Source: Hygrophila difformis (Eukaryota; Streptophyta; Magnoliopsida; Lamiales; Acanthaceae). From it: a stretch of DNA of 64,000 nucleotides. A model generated the notes under the pieces. That model had not been told where the DNA came from. It did no database searches and was given only the letters and a program-made list of their open reading frames with translations. The stretch is taken from the NCBI GenBank assembly GCA_030278955.1, contig JAOANR010000001.1, forward strand, positions 22,671,468-22,735,467. The letters are read 5' to 3'. Positions 35,801 through 46,161 of this stretch are shown in pieces; position 1 is the stretch's first letter, and every line of letters starts with the position of its first letter. Made by a program: the position numbers and the translations under genes.

Positions 35801-37510
35801 TTCACTCAGAAGGAGTTGAATTTGAGACAGCGAAGGTGGTTGGAACTCATTAAGGACTACGATTTAGAGATAGCATACCACGAGGGGAAGGCGAATGTGG
35901 TAGCCGATGCCCTAAGTCGGAAAACCCAACACGTGACAAACTCGTTGGTAATTCCGCCGATATTGTACATGGATTTGGCAAGATTGGAGTTAGAACTTGT
36001 GCATCCTGGCACAGTGAGAGAAACGGTCAATGCCATGGTCGTAGAGACTCCAATATTAGACGAGATTCGACTCGCTCAACCGGGCGACCCGAAACTCGAG
36101 AAGATAAAAGGGTATATTGCCGAAGGAAAGGCAATAGGATTTGCTGTCCACGAGGATGGAAGCATCCGTTTTAAAGGGAGATGGTGCGTACCCTTTAAAT
36201 GTGCCGAATTGAAGCAAAGGTTGATGGAGGAAGGGCACAACACGCCATATTCCGTACATCCCGGAGGTGACAAGCTATACAAAGATCTGAAGAAGATCTA
36301 TTGGTGGTCGGGAATGAAGAAGGAAGTGGCAAATTTCGTGGCGAGATGTCTCACCTGCCAAAAGGTTAAGGCAGTGCGACATAAACCCTTAGGATTGATG
36401 CAACCACTAGAGATTCCAAGTTGGAAGTGGGATAGCATCTCGATGGACTTTGTCTCGGGATTACCCCGATCACCTAAAGGCATGAACAAGATTTGGGTGA
36501 TTGTGGATAGGCTAACGAAGACAACCATATTTATCCCAATGAAAGACACGTGGACTATGGATCAATTGGCCCGAGCCTACATTGATAATGTGGTACGACG
36601 ACATGGAGTACCACATGATATCATTTCCGATAGAGACAGTAGATTTGTCTCTCATTTCTGGATGGAGTTACAAAAAGCTCTCGGTACTCAAATCAAAATG
36701 AGCACCGCATTCCACCCGATGACGGATGGACAAACCGAGAGAACAATCCAAACACTAGAAGACATGCTGAGAGCATGCGTGTTGGAATTCAAAGGAAATT
36801 GGGAATCTCATTTACCCTTGATTGAGTTTTCCTATAATAATAGCTACCATGCTAGTATCGGCATGGCACCTTTCGAGGCATTGTATGGACGAAAGTGCCG
36901 AAGCCCTTTGAGCTGGGAAGAAAACGATAAGTCCGTGGTAGTGGGACCACAACTTATCGAAGACATGGCTCAACAAATCAAAGTGATCCAAGGGAAGATG
37001 AAAGCCGCCCAAGACCGTCAAAAGAGTTATGCCGACGTGAGACGACAAGACCTAGAATTTCAAGTGGGAGATAGGGTCATGCTAAAGATATCACCCATGA
37101 AGGGGGTGATGCGCTTTGGCAAACGAGGGAAGTTAAGTCCTCGATACATAGGACCTTACGAAATTCTAGAACGAGTCGGAACTCTAGCCTACCGATTGGC
37201 TTTACCGCCACACTTAGATAGAGTTCATAATGTCTTCCATGTCTCGCAACTAAAGAAGTATGTGCCGGACCCGACACATGTACTTCAACCGGAGATAATT
37301 GAGCTCGATGAAGATTTGACTTACGAAGAAGTCCCAGTGTGTATTCTCGACACTAAGGAACGAGTAACGAGGAACAAAACCATCAAAATGATCAAGGTTC
37401 TTTGGTCAAACCACGAAAGTGAGACGACAACTTGGGAAGTAGAATCCGACATGAGAGAACGATACCCGACGTTGTTCCAAACCGATTCCGACACAGTTAT
37501 GGGGACATAA
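32889..37510 (+). pseudogene. Element A gag-pol, inactivated by a deletion, frameshift and stop
   Basis: Gag starts at ATG 32889 after CCAG. It has the retrotransposon gag domain (YLGGEADDWWQ), two Cys-rich zinc-knuckle motifs (CPRCGRPHLARGC, CYRCGRMGHVRRDC) and a protease LFDSGAS. Next to 34860 about 109 bp that element B has at the start of RT are missing, which shifts the frame and ends the ORF at 34868. A TGA at 34964-34966 replaces the Arg codon in the RT motif DLRSGYHQL. From 34982 the frame is open again through RT (FIDD), RNase H ([10 protein letters not shown]), integrase (HHCC zinc finger, [11 protein letters not shown] region) and chromodomain to 37510. It cannot make its own polyprotein. 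Confidence 0.93.
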
Positions 37511-37520
37511 CTGCAATCTT

Positions 37521-37535
37521 AAGGGGGAGAGGATG
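37521..37535 (+). other. First (relic) polypurine tract and LTR start of element A
   Basis: AAGGGGGAGAGGATG is followed by TGTCATACCCCCC, an LTR-like start. The ~150 bp after it contain GCTTGATCCCTTTACCGG and GGTACGTAGGCAGCTT, which match the first part of the element C LTR. The actual 3' LTR of A begins only at 37741. This therefore looks like an abandoned LTR border. Confidence 0.7.
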
Positions 37536-37727
37536 TCATACCCCCCTAATTTTGCGTGCATTTTTGTAAACTTTTGAACTACGTTATGGCTTGATCCCTT
37601 TACCGGGTACGTAGGCAGCTTAGAAGTTTTAATTCTAAGTTCAGTCACAACATAATAAAACAAACACAAGACCTTAGCACGAGACGAGAAAAGCCGAAAC
37701 ACAACTTCGAGGACGAAGTTGATTCTT

Positions 37728-37740
37728 AAGGAGGGTAGAC
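37728..37740 (+). promoter_or_regulatory. Polypurine tract of element A (plus-strand primer)
   Basis: AAGGAGGGTAGAC immediately precedes the 3' LTR. Just before it is the small palindrome AACTTCGAGGACGAAGTT, also found at the same place in element B. Confidence 0.85.
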
Positions 37741-40339
37741 TGTAATACCCGAGAATTTTCCAACATAAAATAAAACAATAATTAAAATAAATAAATAATA
37801 AATAAAATAAATACTATAATAAAATAAACAAATCCAGCAAATAAAAGAAATAAATAAAGATAAGGAAATGAAAAATGAGATTTTTACTTAAAAAGGAATT
37901 AAAGGAATTTAATTAAATAAAAGGATGGATAAATGGTACACCAAAACCCGACACTAATGAACTCGAGTATTCGAGTCCAAAACATCCAATTAGACTGAGA
38001 ATAAAATTAGAGAGAAAGTATGAACCCGAATATACCCCGGAAATCGGAATTCGGGAGCATAGAGGGATAGAAACCCGAAAGAGAGGCGGAAAAGCACGAC
38101 GGATCGCACGACCAGCCCGGACCGAAGTCCAGGCGAAGTCGGCGCGGTGGCCGCGCGGTGAAGTGGCTTTAGCGCGCCACGACCGCGCCACCCCACAGAT
38201 TCGTTTGTTGCGTGAATCTCTCGCCCGAACGCGGATTTTCCGACTTTCGGTTGAACATCTCTCGACTCCAGACTTCTAGGTCAGTTGTGGACGCCCTAGG
38301 GATTAAGAATTCTATAAATAAGCCCCTTGAGAGCCCCAAACAAGTTTACAAAACCCTACAATCTTCTATACGTTCGAAACCCTAAATTCGGAGTCGACGG
38401 AAAGCACCAAACGGAGGCAGCAGCTTTGGACGAAAATCCAAGGTCTCCAAACGTTGTGGTAAGCTCTAGTCCAATAAATCTTTTCACGTTTCAATCCGAA
38501 AACGGATTCTAACTTCGGTTCTTTCCTTTCTACACCCCGTATCGAACCTAGATCGTAGAACCCGACGAACGGAGAGGAGAAACGGTGATCTGGAAGCCAC
38601 GCCTCCGAACTAGACATTCCCGACGTTCATAGACGCTGTAAGTTAACCTTACATGATTTTGGGAGATTTTAAAACATTCGAAACCTAAAAGATTCAACAA
38701 GAACCATGAATCTGTCCACTTTTGTTTTTCTACCGACGCATCAGATTTGGTGAATTTTTCCGACCCTTAAAACAAACTAAAACGGAAAAACTTAAAACAC
38801 GAAAAACGTTCCTAAGACTTAGTCCTAGCTACTGTAAAAATGTGAGAATTTTTGGAGTTGATTTGATATGTGAAAACCCGTTGAAACCCAACTGTTTGAT
38901 TCTAGATCTTGAAATCTTGGACAGAACTTAGGAATGATCTTGATCACGTTTTTGAGATAGCATCTAGGGTGTTTTAGATCTTTGGTCAAACATGAAAGTT
39001 GTAGATAAATGTCTTAAGATGTTCCCTGTCAAATTTCATTAATTTGGAGTTGAATTGATATGGTAGAATTCGAAATCTTTGAACTGTGATGTATTAAACT
39101 CGGACAGATTTCTTCTTATGCGAAAATTGGCGATTTTGACCTACTTAGGTATCTCGGATTGAAAAAGTTAAAACACGAAAGTTGTAGATCTTGATGTTTC
39201 CGAGTCAGATATGAAACTTTGGAATTTTTGGAATTAAATCTGATTTTAGACGAATTTTGGAGTAAACTGTGATTTACCGAAACGAAATCTTGAAAACTTG
39301 TTGAAACATGGAATTGACCTTTAGGGTTGAAACGAATTGAGATATTATTTCTAAATTAATACAATGAAAGGCAGATTTTAAAAACCAAATCCCCTTACAA
39401 ACTTGATAAATTAAAATTAGGGGTGAGTGCTCTGCAGGGTGCCCCCTAACGATTTACTTCGTGCCGTAATGGACGATGGTGACCCCGCGCGCTACATTTG
39501 AGATATGGATTGCCTAAATGGCGAAACTTAGAGCCTACACTCTCGTGAATATCCGTAGGGGTTTCCCGAGGCTCCGGAGTGGTACTGGGTATGGCTGATA
39601 CGGTTGCGGCCGCCGGGCTACCGGCTAAACTTGTTGACATCGCGATTTTTATCGTGAAACTTTGAAATACCAAATCGGGAATGTAATGGGGATTCTAAAT
39701 TAAATTAAACTAGATTAAATGATGTTGTTGTCAAATTAAATTATTTAAATGCTTTATTTAAATTATGGCTATTATCTTGAACCATGTGATATGTGTTATT
39801 AAATAGAGCCTGAGATAAATTATGCTATTGGATATGGATTAGATGAAACTAAATATTATGTTATTATCATGCTTTTGTTAAATTATTAAATCTATGGCTT
39901 TTAAACCCTACGATCATGCATGTGTTAACTTACTCAGCAATTTTGCTGACCAAACCCATTTTTATTCCTTTCTTTACAGAATATGTGGAATGAGCCTGTA
40001 TGAGCACGAATCATGCATGGGATTTTGGGAATTGTTATTTTGCTTTTAAATTTCGTACTTAGACTATATTATGAACGGGCCTGTTTAACCCGTGTTTTGG
40101 CCATGTCGGCCCTTTTTAAATTTTCCGCTGCGATACTGTACTAAACTAAATATTTCCGCTGCGCTATGCTATTATTATTTTCGAATTATATTGCATGGGC
40201 TATTTTGAATGCTTTAAATGTTTTAAATACTGCAATACCTAGCCTTGCATCTCTTTAGTAAGCTCGGAGAAACCGTGTCTTACTAGGGAGATGTGGCGGT
40301 GACATCCCGACCTGGGTGACCAAAAACCGGGGTGTTACA
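37741..40339 (+). repeat. Element A 3' LTR (2599 bp)
   Basis: It is the same length as the 5' LTR and near-identical, with scattered single-base differences. It includes the GC cassette (about 38140-38193), the TATA box at 38313-38320 and the TGTTACA end. The target duplication TCATT follows at 40340. Confidence 0.95.
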
Positions 40340-40344
40340 TCATT

Positions 40345-40957
40345 ACACCTCATACTCTCTATTAGTATGCCCCATCTTCCCCATTATGTTCCATCACACC
40401 ACGCCACCACTACACCCAGCATCATCTTCTCCATCTTTTCCCGATGCACTCCCCTCCACCCTCCTCCCCACGCACTCCCCTCCGCGCTCCAATATAATCG
40501 TTTTTATTTGAAACAATTTTTGTTTCATGTTATTTGATGTCACTGTCTGTTGATTGAATCAATGATGCGAATCATGGAAGAGTTGTCTATATGGTTTGGG
40601 AATTTTCTCTATTATTCGAATATAGTATTTCTTCCTTTTGTATGTGGAAGATTATTGAAATATATGCATGCAACTTTAATATGTTCTTTGATTTTAGAGG
40701 GTAATTCTTCCTAGATATTATGTGGAAATATTCAGACAATTGAGCACTTACTAAAATTTTTTTTGTTCTCATCTCATGAAATTGCAAACTCTTGGACATC
40801 TTAGAGACTTTGGGATTCAGATGCCACTTTCCACAGCAAAATTTCCAGATACATCTTGGAGTTCAAAATTTCCCAATTAGAATTGTATTCAATCTGAGAA
40901 CTTTATATCCAAAATTATTCAAGTTTAAAAAGGCTATTTTGCTTTACCAAATTTACT
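40345..40957. other. Short genomic spacer between elements A and C
   Basis: About 610 bp of ordinary AT-rich DNA, beginning with a C/T-rich stretch. No gene, RNA gene or repeat end is visible. It is the original genomic DNA that flanked both insertions. Confidence 0.6.
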
Positions 40958-41689
40958 ATTAGTGTAACACCCGAGGAAAAAAAAAATAAATTCAAATTGT
41001 TTTGAACTACGTCATGACTTGATCCCTTCACAGGGTACGTAGGCAGCTTGGAACTAATTTCTAAGTTCAGTCACGAAATAAATCACGAAATAGATCACAA
41101 GGACGATAGGAGGAGTTGGAACCAATTTAGACTAGGCTAATTAGGACATGGAAATGTTGCGAGCGATAAGCCAGGACTCGTAACAAGTTTAAGGAGAAGA
41201 TTCCGAAACAGAGACGACCCAAGGAATCGAGCTAACACGTAGAAAACCGATAGGGGAAAGCAAGGAAAGACCCGACGGAACACGCGGACCGCTGAACCGG
41301 CCGGTCCGGCCGGCCCGCGCTCTCCGCGTGCCGCTGTGCGGCCACCGCGCGGACGGAGGCGTCGCGACTCCAGGCTGGTCGCGCGTGCTCCGCGCGGGCA
41401 AAAGATTAGGTGCGCGTCACCAGCGCGCCAGAGGTGCAGGAGGTGTAAACTTTCCTTACATGGCGATTTTCTTGCCTAAATTAACATTCCCTTCGATGGT
41501 AAACGGATCCCAGCAGTAGGGAAGTGCATAAACTCGGTATTGGGCGCCCCCTACCCCTTATTTTCAGAAAACAAACCCTAGACACTCCATCTTCCCTCTC
41601 CAAGTTCAAAACTCCTTCGACACCACTTTCCGGCGAGTATTCCGGCGACGACGGGACGACCGGGACAAGCCCCGCCCTCTAGACTCTTG

Positions 41690-43370
41690 GTAAGCCATTG
41701 TACAAAGTTTCAATTCGTCCATAGATCTCAGAAACTCATATTCTAACCCTTTTTCCTTACTACGATTTCCCGTCGGAAAACGAACAAAAAGCGATCGGAG
41801 AAGTTGGCCGTTCGTCGTGACCCTAGGACGTCCGGAAACCCAATCCAGCGACCCTATTCTCTAACTAGGTAAGTTAAAACCTTACTCACAAATTTTCGTG
41901 GTTGTTCGTTGTTTAAATCTCGAGATATAGGCTTGTAACAAAAATCGGTTTTCAAAAACCCTATTTTCGTCCAATTTTAAAGACTCGCCTAAAACTCGAC
42001 CTTCGGGAATTCAAACCGAAAACTTTTCAACATAAAAGTTCTTCCTAACACCTTTATCTATCTTGTGTCCAAATTTCAGCCGTTGGCATTGAGTTTTGCT
42101 ATCCCAAATCACGCCGTAAACTTTCTGTATCGAACCGAACGTTTTAAAACTGAGACAGATTTCCATATTCAACTTGATGCATGTTTTTCACCCATTTTTT
42201 GAATGATTTAACTTTGCATTCCTAAACAAAAGTTGTAGATAATTGAGTGTAGATTATGCATGTAAAAGGTCACGGATTTTGGTGTTCATTTGATATGCCA
42301 AACGGCCGAATTTTCAGAACTGTTTTAAGATTGTTTTAAGGGCCGCGAGTATGCAGTGAGTTGCAATCGATTTTTGAGTACCAAGAATTCATTATTTCCA
42401 AATTCTTAAAACATGAAAGTTGTTCCTTAACGTGTTGTGTAGTTACTGTAAAAATTTCACATCGATTGGTTTTGAAATGAATTTTTAATCGGCGTTGCAC
42501 GAACCTGTGACGAAAACAGTTTTTAAGACAGAAATTATTCCTTGCAATGAATTCAAATTTCGACTCACTTCGGAACCTTATTTCCAAAAACTTAAAACAT
42601 GAAAGTTGTTCGTGTGTGTGTTTTTGAACTACTGTAAAAATTTTAGAATTTTTGGTGTAAAGACGAATTTTTAATTAAGAAAGGCGTAAACTACCTCGAA
42701 TAGGATTTTTCGAACTTGAGAAAACTCGAACTATGAAAACGCGATATCGATCATTTGATAACTTTGAAATACGAACTTTCGAAAAATCCCGTTCACTAGG
42801 CTGAGCCGATCTTCATACTATCATTATCTTTGAGACTGCCTCGTTAGTGGTCTCCTTACTATCTGAGATTGCCTCGTTAGTGATCTCGCGCGCTGTATTT
42901 TAGATCGCCTCGTTAGTGGTCCTACTATCTTTTTGGATCTCCTCGTTAGTGGTCCTACTATCTTTGAGACTGCCTCGTTAGTGGTCTCCCCTTGTTGGAC
43001 TGCCTCGTTAGTGGTCCTATGTTGAGATTGCCTCGTTAGTGATCTCCCGGTATGGTGTCCTCTTCTTAGTTTACGGGATGAAAAGTAAAAGACTTGTGTG
43101 AGTGTTTCATTATGCTTAAATCATATTTATCATGTCTTTAATTATGTATTTAAAGTTTATGCATCTTAAATTATGCTTTAAATTACGCTTTAAAAATTAA
43201 GCCCTTTAATCATGTTTTTCCGCTGCTAATAAATTATGTATTTTTAAATTCTCGTACGGTAAGCGAAATCTTTAGTTTAAACACTTGTAACCCCTTTTAT
43301 TCGTTAGTTAGGGATTAACTTACTCAGTATATTTTTATACTGACAACCGTTGTCATTTTCCTTTTTACAG
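41690..43370 (+). promoter_or_regulatory. Inferred leader intron signals in element C LTR
   Basis: There are donor-like sites G|GTAAGCC at 41690 and AG|GTAAGTTAA at 41869 (179 bp apart, exactly as in A). TTAACTTACT, the hairpin CAGTATATTTTTATACTG, a pyrimidine tract and CAG follow at 43368-43370. The order and spacing agree with A and B although most of the surrounding sequence does not. Use in splicing is inferred. Confidence 0.5.
42832..43046 (+). repeat. Seven-unit hairpin array in the element C 5' LTR
   Basis: Units lie at 42832-42854, 42865-42887, 42902-42922, 42935-42955, 42966-42988, 42997-43017 and 43024-43046. The loop sequence (CCTCGTTAGT) is constant while the flanking stems differ: GAGAC/GTCTC, GAGAT/ATCTC, GGAT/GTCC and GGAC/GTCC. 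Nearly every stem change is matched on the other arm (unit 3 has one A-C mismatch at its base). Spacers between units vary. No coding frame crosses it. Confidence 0.9.
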
Positions 43371-43720
43371 AGTATGTCGAGTGACGCATTGCATATGCAC
43401 TTGGGGGAAATCATAACGGACATTTTAAATTCTGCATCGTACTGTTTTTACCGGGTCTGTTAAACCCGAGGATTTGGCCATGTTGGCTGTGATTTACTTT
43501 CCGCTGCATTTACTCTATTTATTTTCCATGCATGATGATTTTTACTATCGTGCTTTGATTTTAAGTATTAATAAATTCCGGACTCGTTGTTGAACGTTTT
43601 TGAAACTTTGCATACCCATAAGCCTTGCACCTCCTTAGCGAGCTCGGGAATCCGTGTCTTGCTAGGGGGATGCGGCGGCGACACCTCGGCCCGGGTTATC
43701 AAATCCGGGGTGTTACAAGT

Positions 43721-43732
43721 TGGTATCAGAGC
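43721..43732 (+). promoter_or_regulatory. Primer binding site, element C (initiator tRNA-Met)
   Basis: TGGTATCAGAGC, three bases after the LTR, identical to that of A and B. Confidence 0.95.
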
Positions 43733-44031
43733 CCGGAAAATTTTTAAAGCTACTACTATTATTTTAAACCATTATTTTTAAACCCAAGTGTTATTTCTTT
43801 TAAAATTATTTATTTTGACTACTAGTATTATTTTTAGCCCAAAATCTTAGCCAAAGAAATATTAAATTTTGGCCCACTATAGAGGTCCAACCTTTAGCAA
43901 TTTATTTTAAAATAAACTAAATTTTTATGGGGAAGGGACTTGCACTTGCATGTTGCATATAGATTTAAATTCGAGCATATCTTAACCTTGCCTGAAAAAT
44001 GTCTAACTCTAACCTCCCTTGTTGACATTAG

Positions 44032-44430
44032 ATGGCCGAGCTCAACGCGAACATGGTCAATTTGATGGTGAAATTAATGAACGCATACCTTGAGGGCCAA
44101 CAGCACATCAATTACTTCAAAACGCGGGTAGGACAGTTGGAGGGTAACCTGGCCCATGTGGGTCACCTTAGGGAAACAGACCATCACCACATAACCCAGC
44201 TGCAGGAGCAAGTCACACACCTCCAAGCCCAAGTGGCCCAGCTCCAAGACAAGGGAGATGACTTGGAGGAGCAGATAGAGACCATAGGCTGGGAACTGAC
44301 TAACCTAGCCCAGGACGTGGACGGGGCGGTCCTTCAGAACCCGGGGCCTGCTCCCAATGTCGCCATACCCATCGATGTGTCGAGCGATGAGGATGATCCC
44401 ATCAAGGCCGAGCCTGCCCACTCGTTTTAG
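44032..44430 (+). CDS. ORF0 of element C: coiled-coil protein with acidic tail
   Basis: This 132-aa frame starts ATGGC directly after TTGACATTAG, an acceptor-like site. A long coiled coil covers residues ~5-95 (VNLMVKLMNAYLEGQQ, VGQLEGNLAHVGHLRETDHH, then VTHLQAQVAQLQDK). A Pro-rich acidic end follows (DVSSDEDDPIKAEP). It is related to ORF0 of A by direct reading and keeps an open frame although the element has lost gag-pol. That suggests either that the protein, or its RNA, matters for transposition in trans or cis, or that too little time has passed for decay. Function is unknown. Confidence 0.75.
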   Translation: MAELNANMVNLMVKLMNAYLEGQQHINYFKTRVGQLEGNLAHVGHLRETDHHHITQLQEQVTHLQAQVAQLQDKGDDLEEQIETIGWELTNLAQDVDGAVLQNPGPAPNVAIPIDVSSDEDDPIKAEPAHSF

Positions 44431-45194
44431 ATCTAGTGATCCAGCTACGCATTATTAGTATATTTTCCTTTCCGTACTATTAGCAGCACTCCTATTTCTA
44501 TTTCGAATGCTTGTAACCCAAATTTATTTCTTGAACAATAAAAATACAAGCCTATTTAAATTTATTCCATACATTTTATTTAATTCTTTAACTACCATGA
44601 TCAAAGAGGGGAACCTACAACCCTAGACCGAAAAAAAAAAACCGAACAGATTACTGAACCAAAAAAAAAATAATAATAATAATAATAATATATATATATA
44701 TACATAAATATATACATATATATATAAATAAATAAATAAATTCCAACAACCTTTACAAGAAAACCCTGATAAATTGATACCTATTAAAAGACTAATCTTC
44801 ATTCAATAAAATTTTCCCCTTAGGAGCAACTATATATTTTACATATAAACTCTAATCCCGTGTATCTTATCACACTAATTTATCTAAGTCCATCGAAGCG
44901 GTCTAGTCGAGCAACGGCACAGGTATTGTTGGGCAATCCACACACATGCAGATACGATAGGAAGGTAACAGTGAATCCAGAACATCTCAAACTATAAAAT
45001 GGACAGAACAATTAAACCATGGTTCTAAAACAGCAGCAAACAACTAACACATGTCAACCACCTAACTAAGCAATAACATAACGAAAATATAAATCACAAA
45101 TCCCAGGCAACAGCAACGTCCTCATAAGGAGGAAACTAAACAAAGTACGTCTAAATGCAAAACCTAAACGAAAACACGAAACCAAAAGGAGACA
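44431..45194. other. Element C internal non-coding stretch
   Basis: After ORF0 comes a short T-rich trailer. Then follow an A-run and AT/ATA microsatellite (about 44627-44741) and A-rich DNA that would be the 3' UTR of the antisense gene. No trace of gag is seen at the place where it lies in A and B. Confidence 0.6.
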
Positions 45195-45392
45195 TCACTG
45201 ATCGGGAGGCGGAAACTGCCGGCGCATGTAGTCGTCCATCTGCCGCACATAGGCGTACATGCCGGACATGGTGGCCTGCTGCTGAGCCTGCCTCGTAGCA
45301 AACGAGTCCATACGGGTCTGATAGAAGTCCAACCTAGCGTCGAGGGCGTCATAACGAGCCTGCCCAGCTGCAAACCCGGCATCCATACTGAC
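45195..45392 (-). pseudogene. Antisense gene of element C, C-terminal part (split by element B)
   Basis: On the minus strand this reads SMDAGFAAGQARYDALDARL, then a helical, Gln-rich stretch (RQAQQQATMSGMYAYVRQMD), then FPPPDQ and a TGA stop. It continues in frame from the segment ending at 56717: removing element B and one copy of the CTGAC duplication restores an uninterrupted codon order. The end of the protein is therefore a coiled-coil-like tail. It is now separated from its body by 11.3 kb. Confidence 0.85.
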
Positions 45393-45687
45393 TGTAATAC
45401 CCGAGAAATCAACATCGAGTATTAAATCCGAAAAATTAATTAATTGAATTAATTAATTGGATTTAACTATCGCAACCGAAATAATTCCGGGAGAGCGGAA
45501 TTAAATATTTTCGCACGATAGCAACTCGAAGAGAGTTATCGGAATATCCAACAAGCGGATAATCCAAATATGATTTTTAAAAGATCAAAAATCATATTAT
45601 AAAAAAAAAAAAAAAAGATAGAAAAATCGCTACCTGGGGTGGCGCGGTGGCCGCGCGGTGGCGCGCCACCAGCGCGCCGCCACCCCA

Positions 45688-45713
45688 GTAGCAGCGTTTC
45701 AAAACGCTGCTAC
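45688..45713 (+). repeat. Perfect palindrome in element B LTR
   Basis: GTAGCAGCGTTT is followed by two bases and then its exact reverse complement. It lies directly beside the larger GC palindrome that begins CTGGGGTGGCG and ends with the complementary CGCCACCCCAG. The same pair is at 54177-54202 in the 3' LTR. Confidence 0.9.
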
Positions 45714-46161
45714 GCGTTTCTTGATTTTTGAAGCCATTTACTCGAGTTTGATTCATGGGATTGATGCACATTCATGTCTCAGATGTTGGTGGATGTATTG
45801 GGACTCTTTTGGACGAAGCTAGAAGGTTCTAGAACCCCTACATGGCTGTGAGTTGGAGAATACATGAACTTGGGGGGATGAGTTGAACCATGGTTTGTAG
45901 AGTGGATTGGATAGGATTTGAGGGAGTGTATTTCGAGTTGTGGACTGTCATTAAGTCCCTCATACTTCCAAGATGCATTAAGCATCCTTTTGGGAACCTA
46001 AATCACCCCATTCCCATCCTTAATCACCCACCAAACCCCCTCATTCACACTAATCCGAAATTCAGATTCTAGAGAGTGTTGGTGAGAGCTTTGAGTGTTC
46101 TTCCTTGTTCCAGGAGGTGTTGAGCGAGATCAAGCATTCCAATCCCTTCTCCTACGTCTAG

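Larger units (their letters stand above)
29302..40344 (+). mobile_element. Element A: complete Ty3/gypsy (Tekay-like chromovirus) insertion, TSD TCATT
   Basis: The element proper is 29307-40339, bounded by TG...CA LTRs and flanked by the direct repeat TCATT (29302-29306 and 40340-40344). The order is 5' LTR, tRNA-iMet primer site, ORF0, gag-pol (broken), an upstream polypurine tract with a relic LTR start, the true polypurine tract, and 3' LTR. The domain order PR-RT-RH-IN-chromodomain and the long LTRs point to the Tekay group. The LTRs are the same length and differ by scattered substitutions, more than in element B, so A is older than B. Confidence 0.95.
40963..43717 (+). repeat. Element C 5' LTR (2755 bp)
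   Basis: It begins TGTAACACCCGAGG and ends GGGGTGTTACA. It holds the same ordered landmarks as the A and B LTRs: a GC-rich cassette (about 41290-41430), donors at 41690 and 41869, four diverged AAAGTTGTT-core repeats, a seven-hairpin array, TTAACTTACT plus a hairpin at 43325-43342, an acceptor CAG at 43368-43370, and terminal hairpins. It is ~150 bp longer than the A and B LTRs at its left end. Confidence 0.93.

Noticed and set aside
42832..43046. CRISPR-like array (repeats separated by spacers)
   Set aside because: Plant nuclear LTR context; the constant part is the hairpin loop, spacers are short and irregular, and no cas genes are present. It duplicates in both LTRs.
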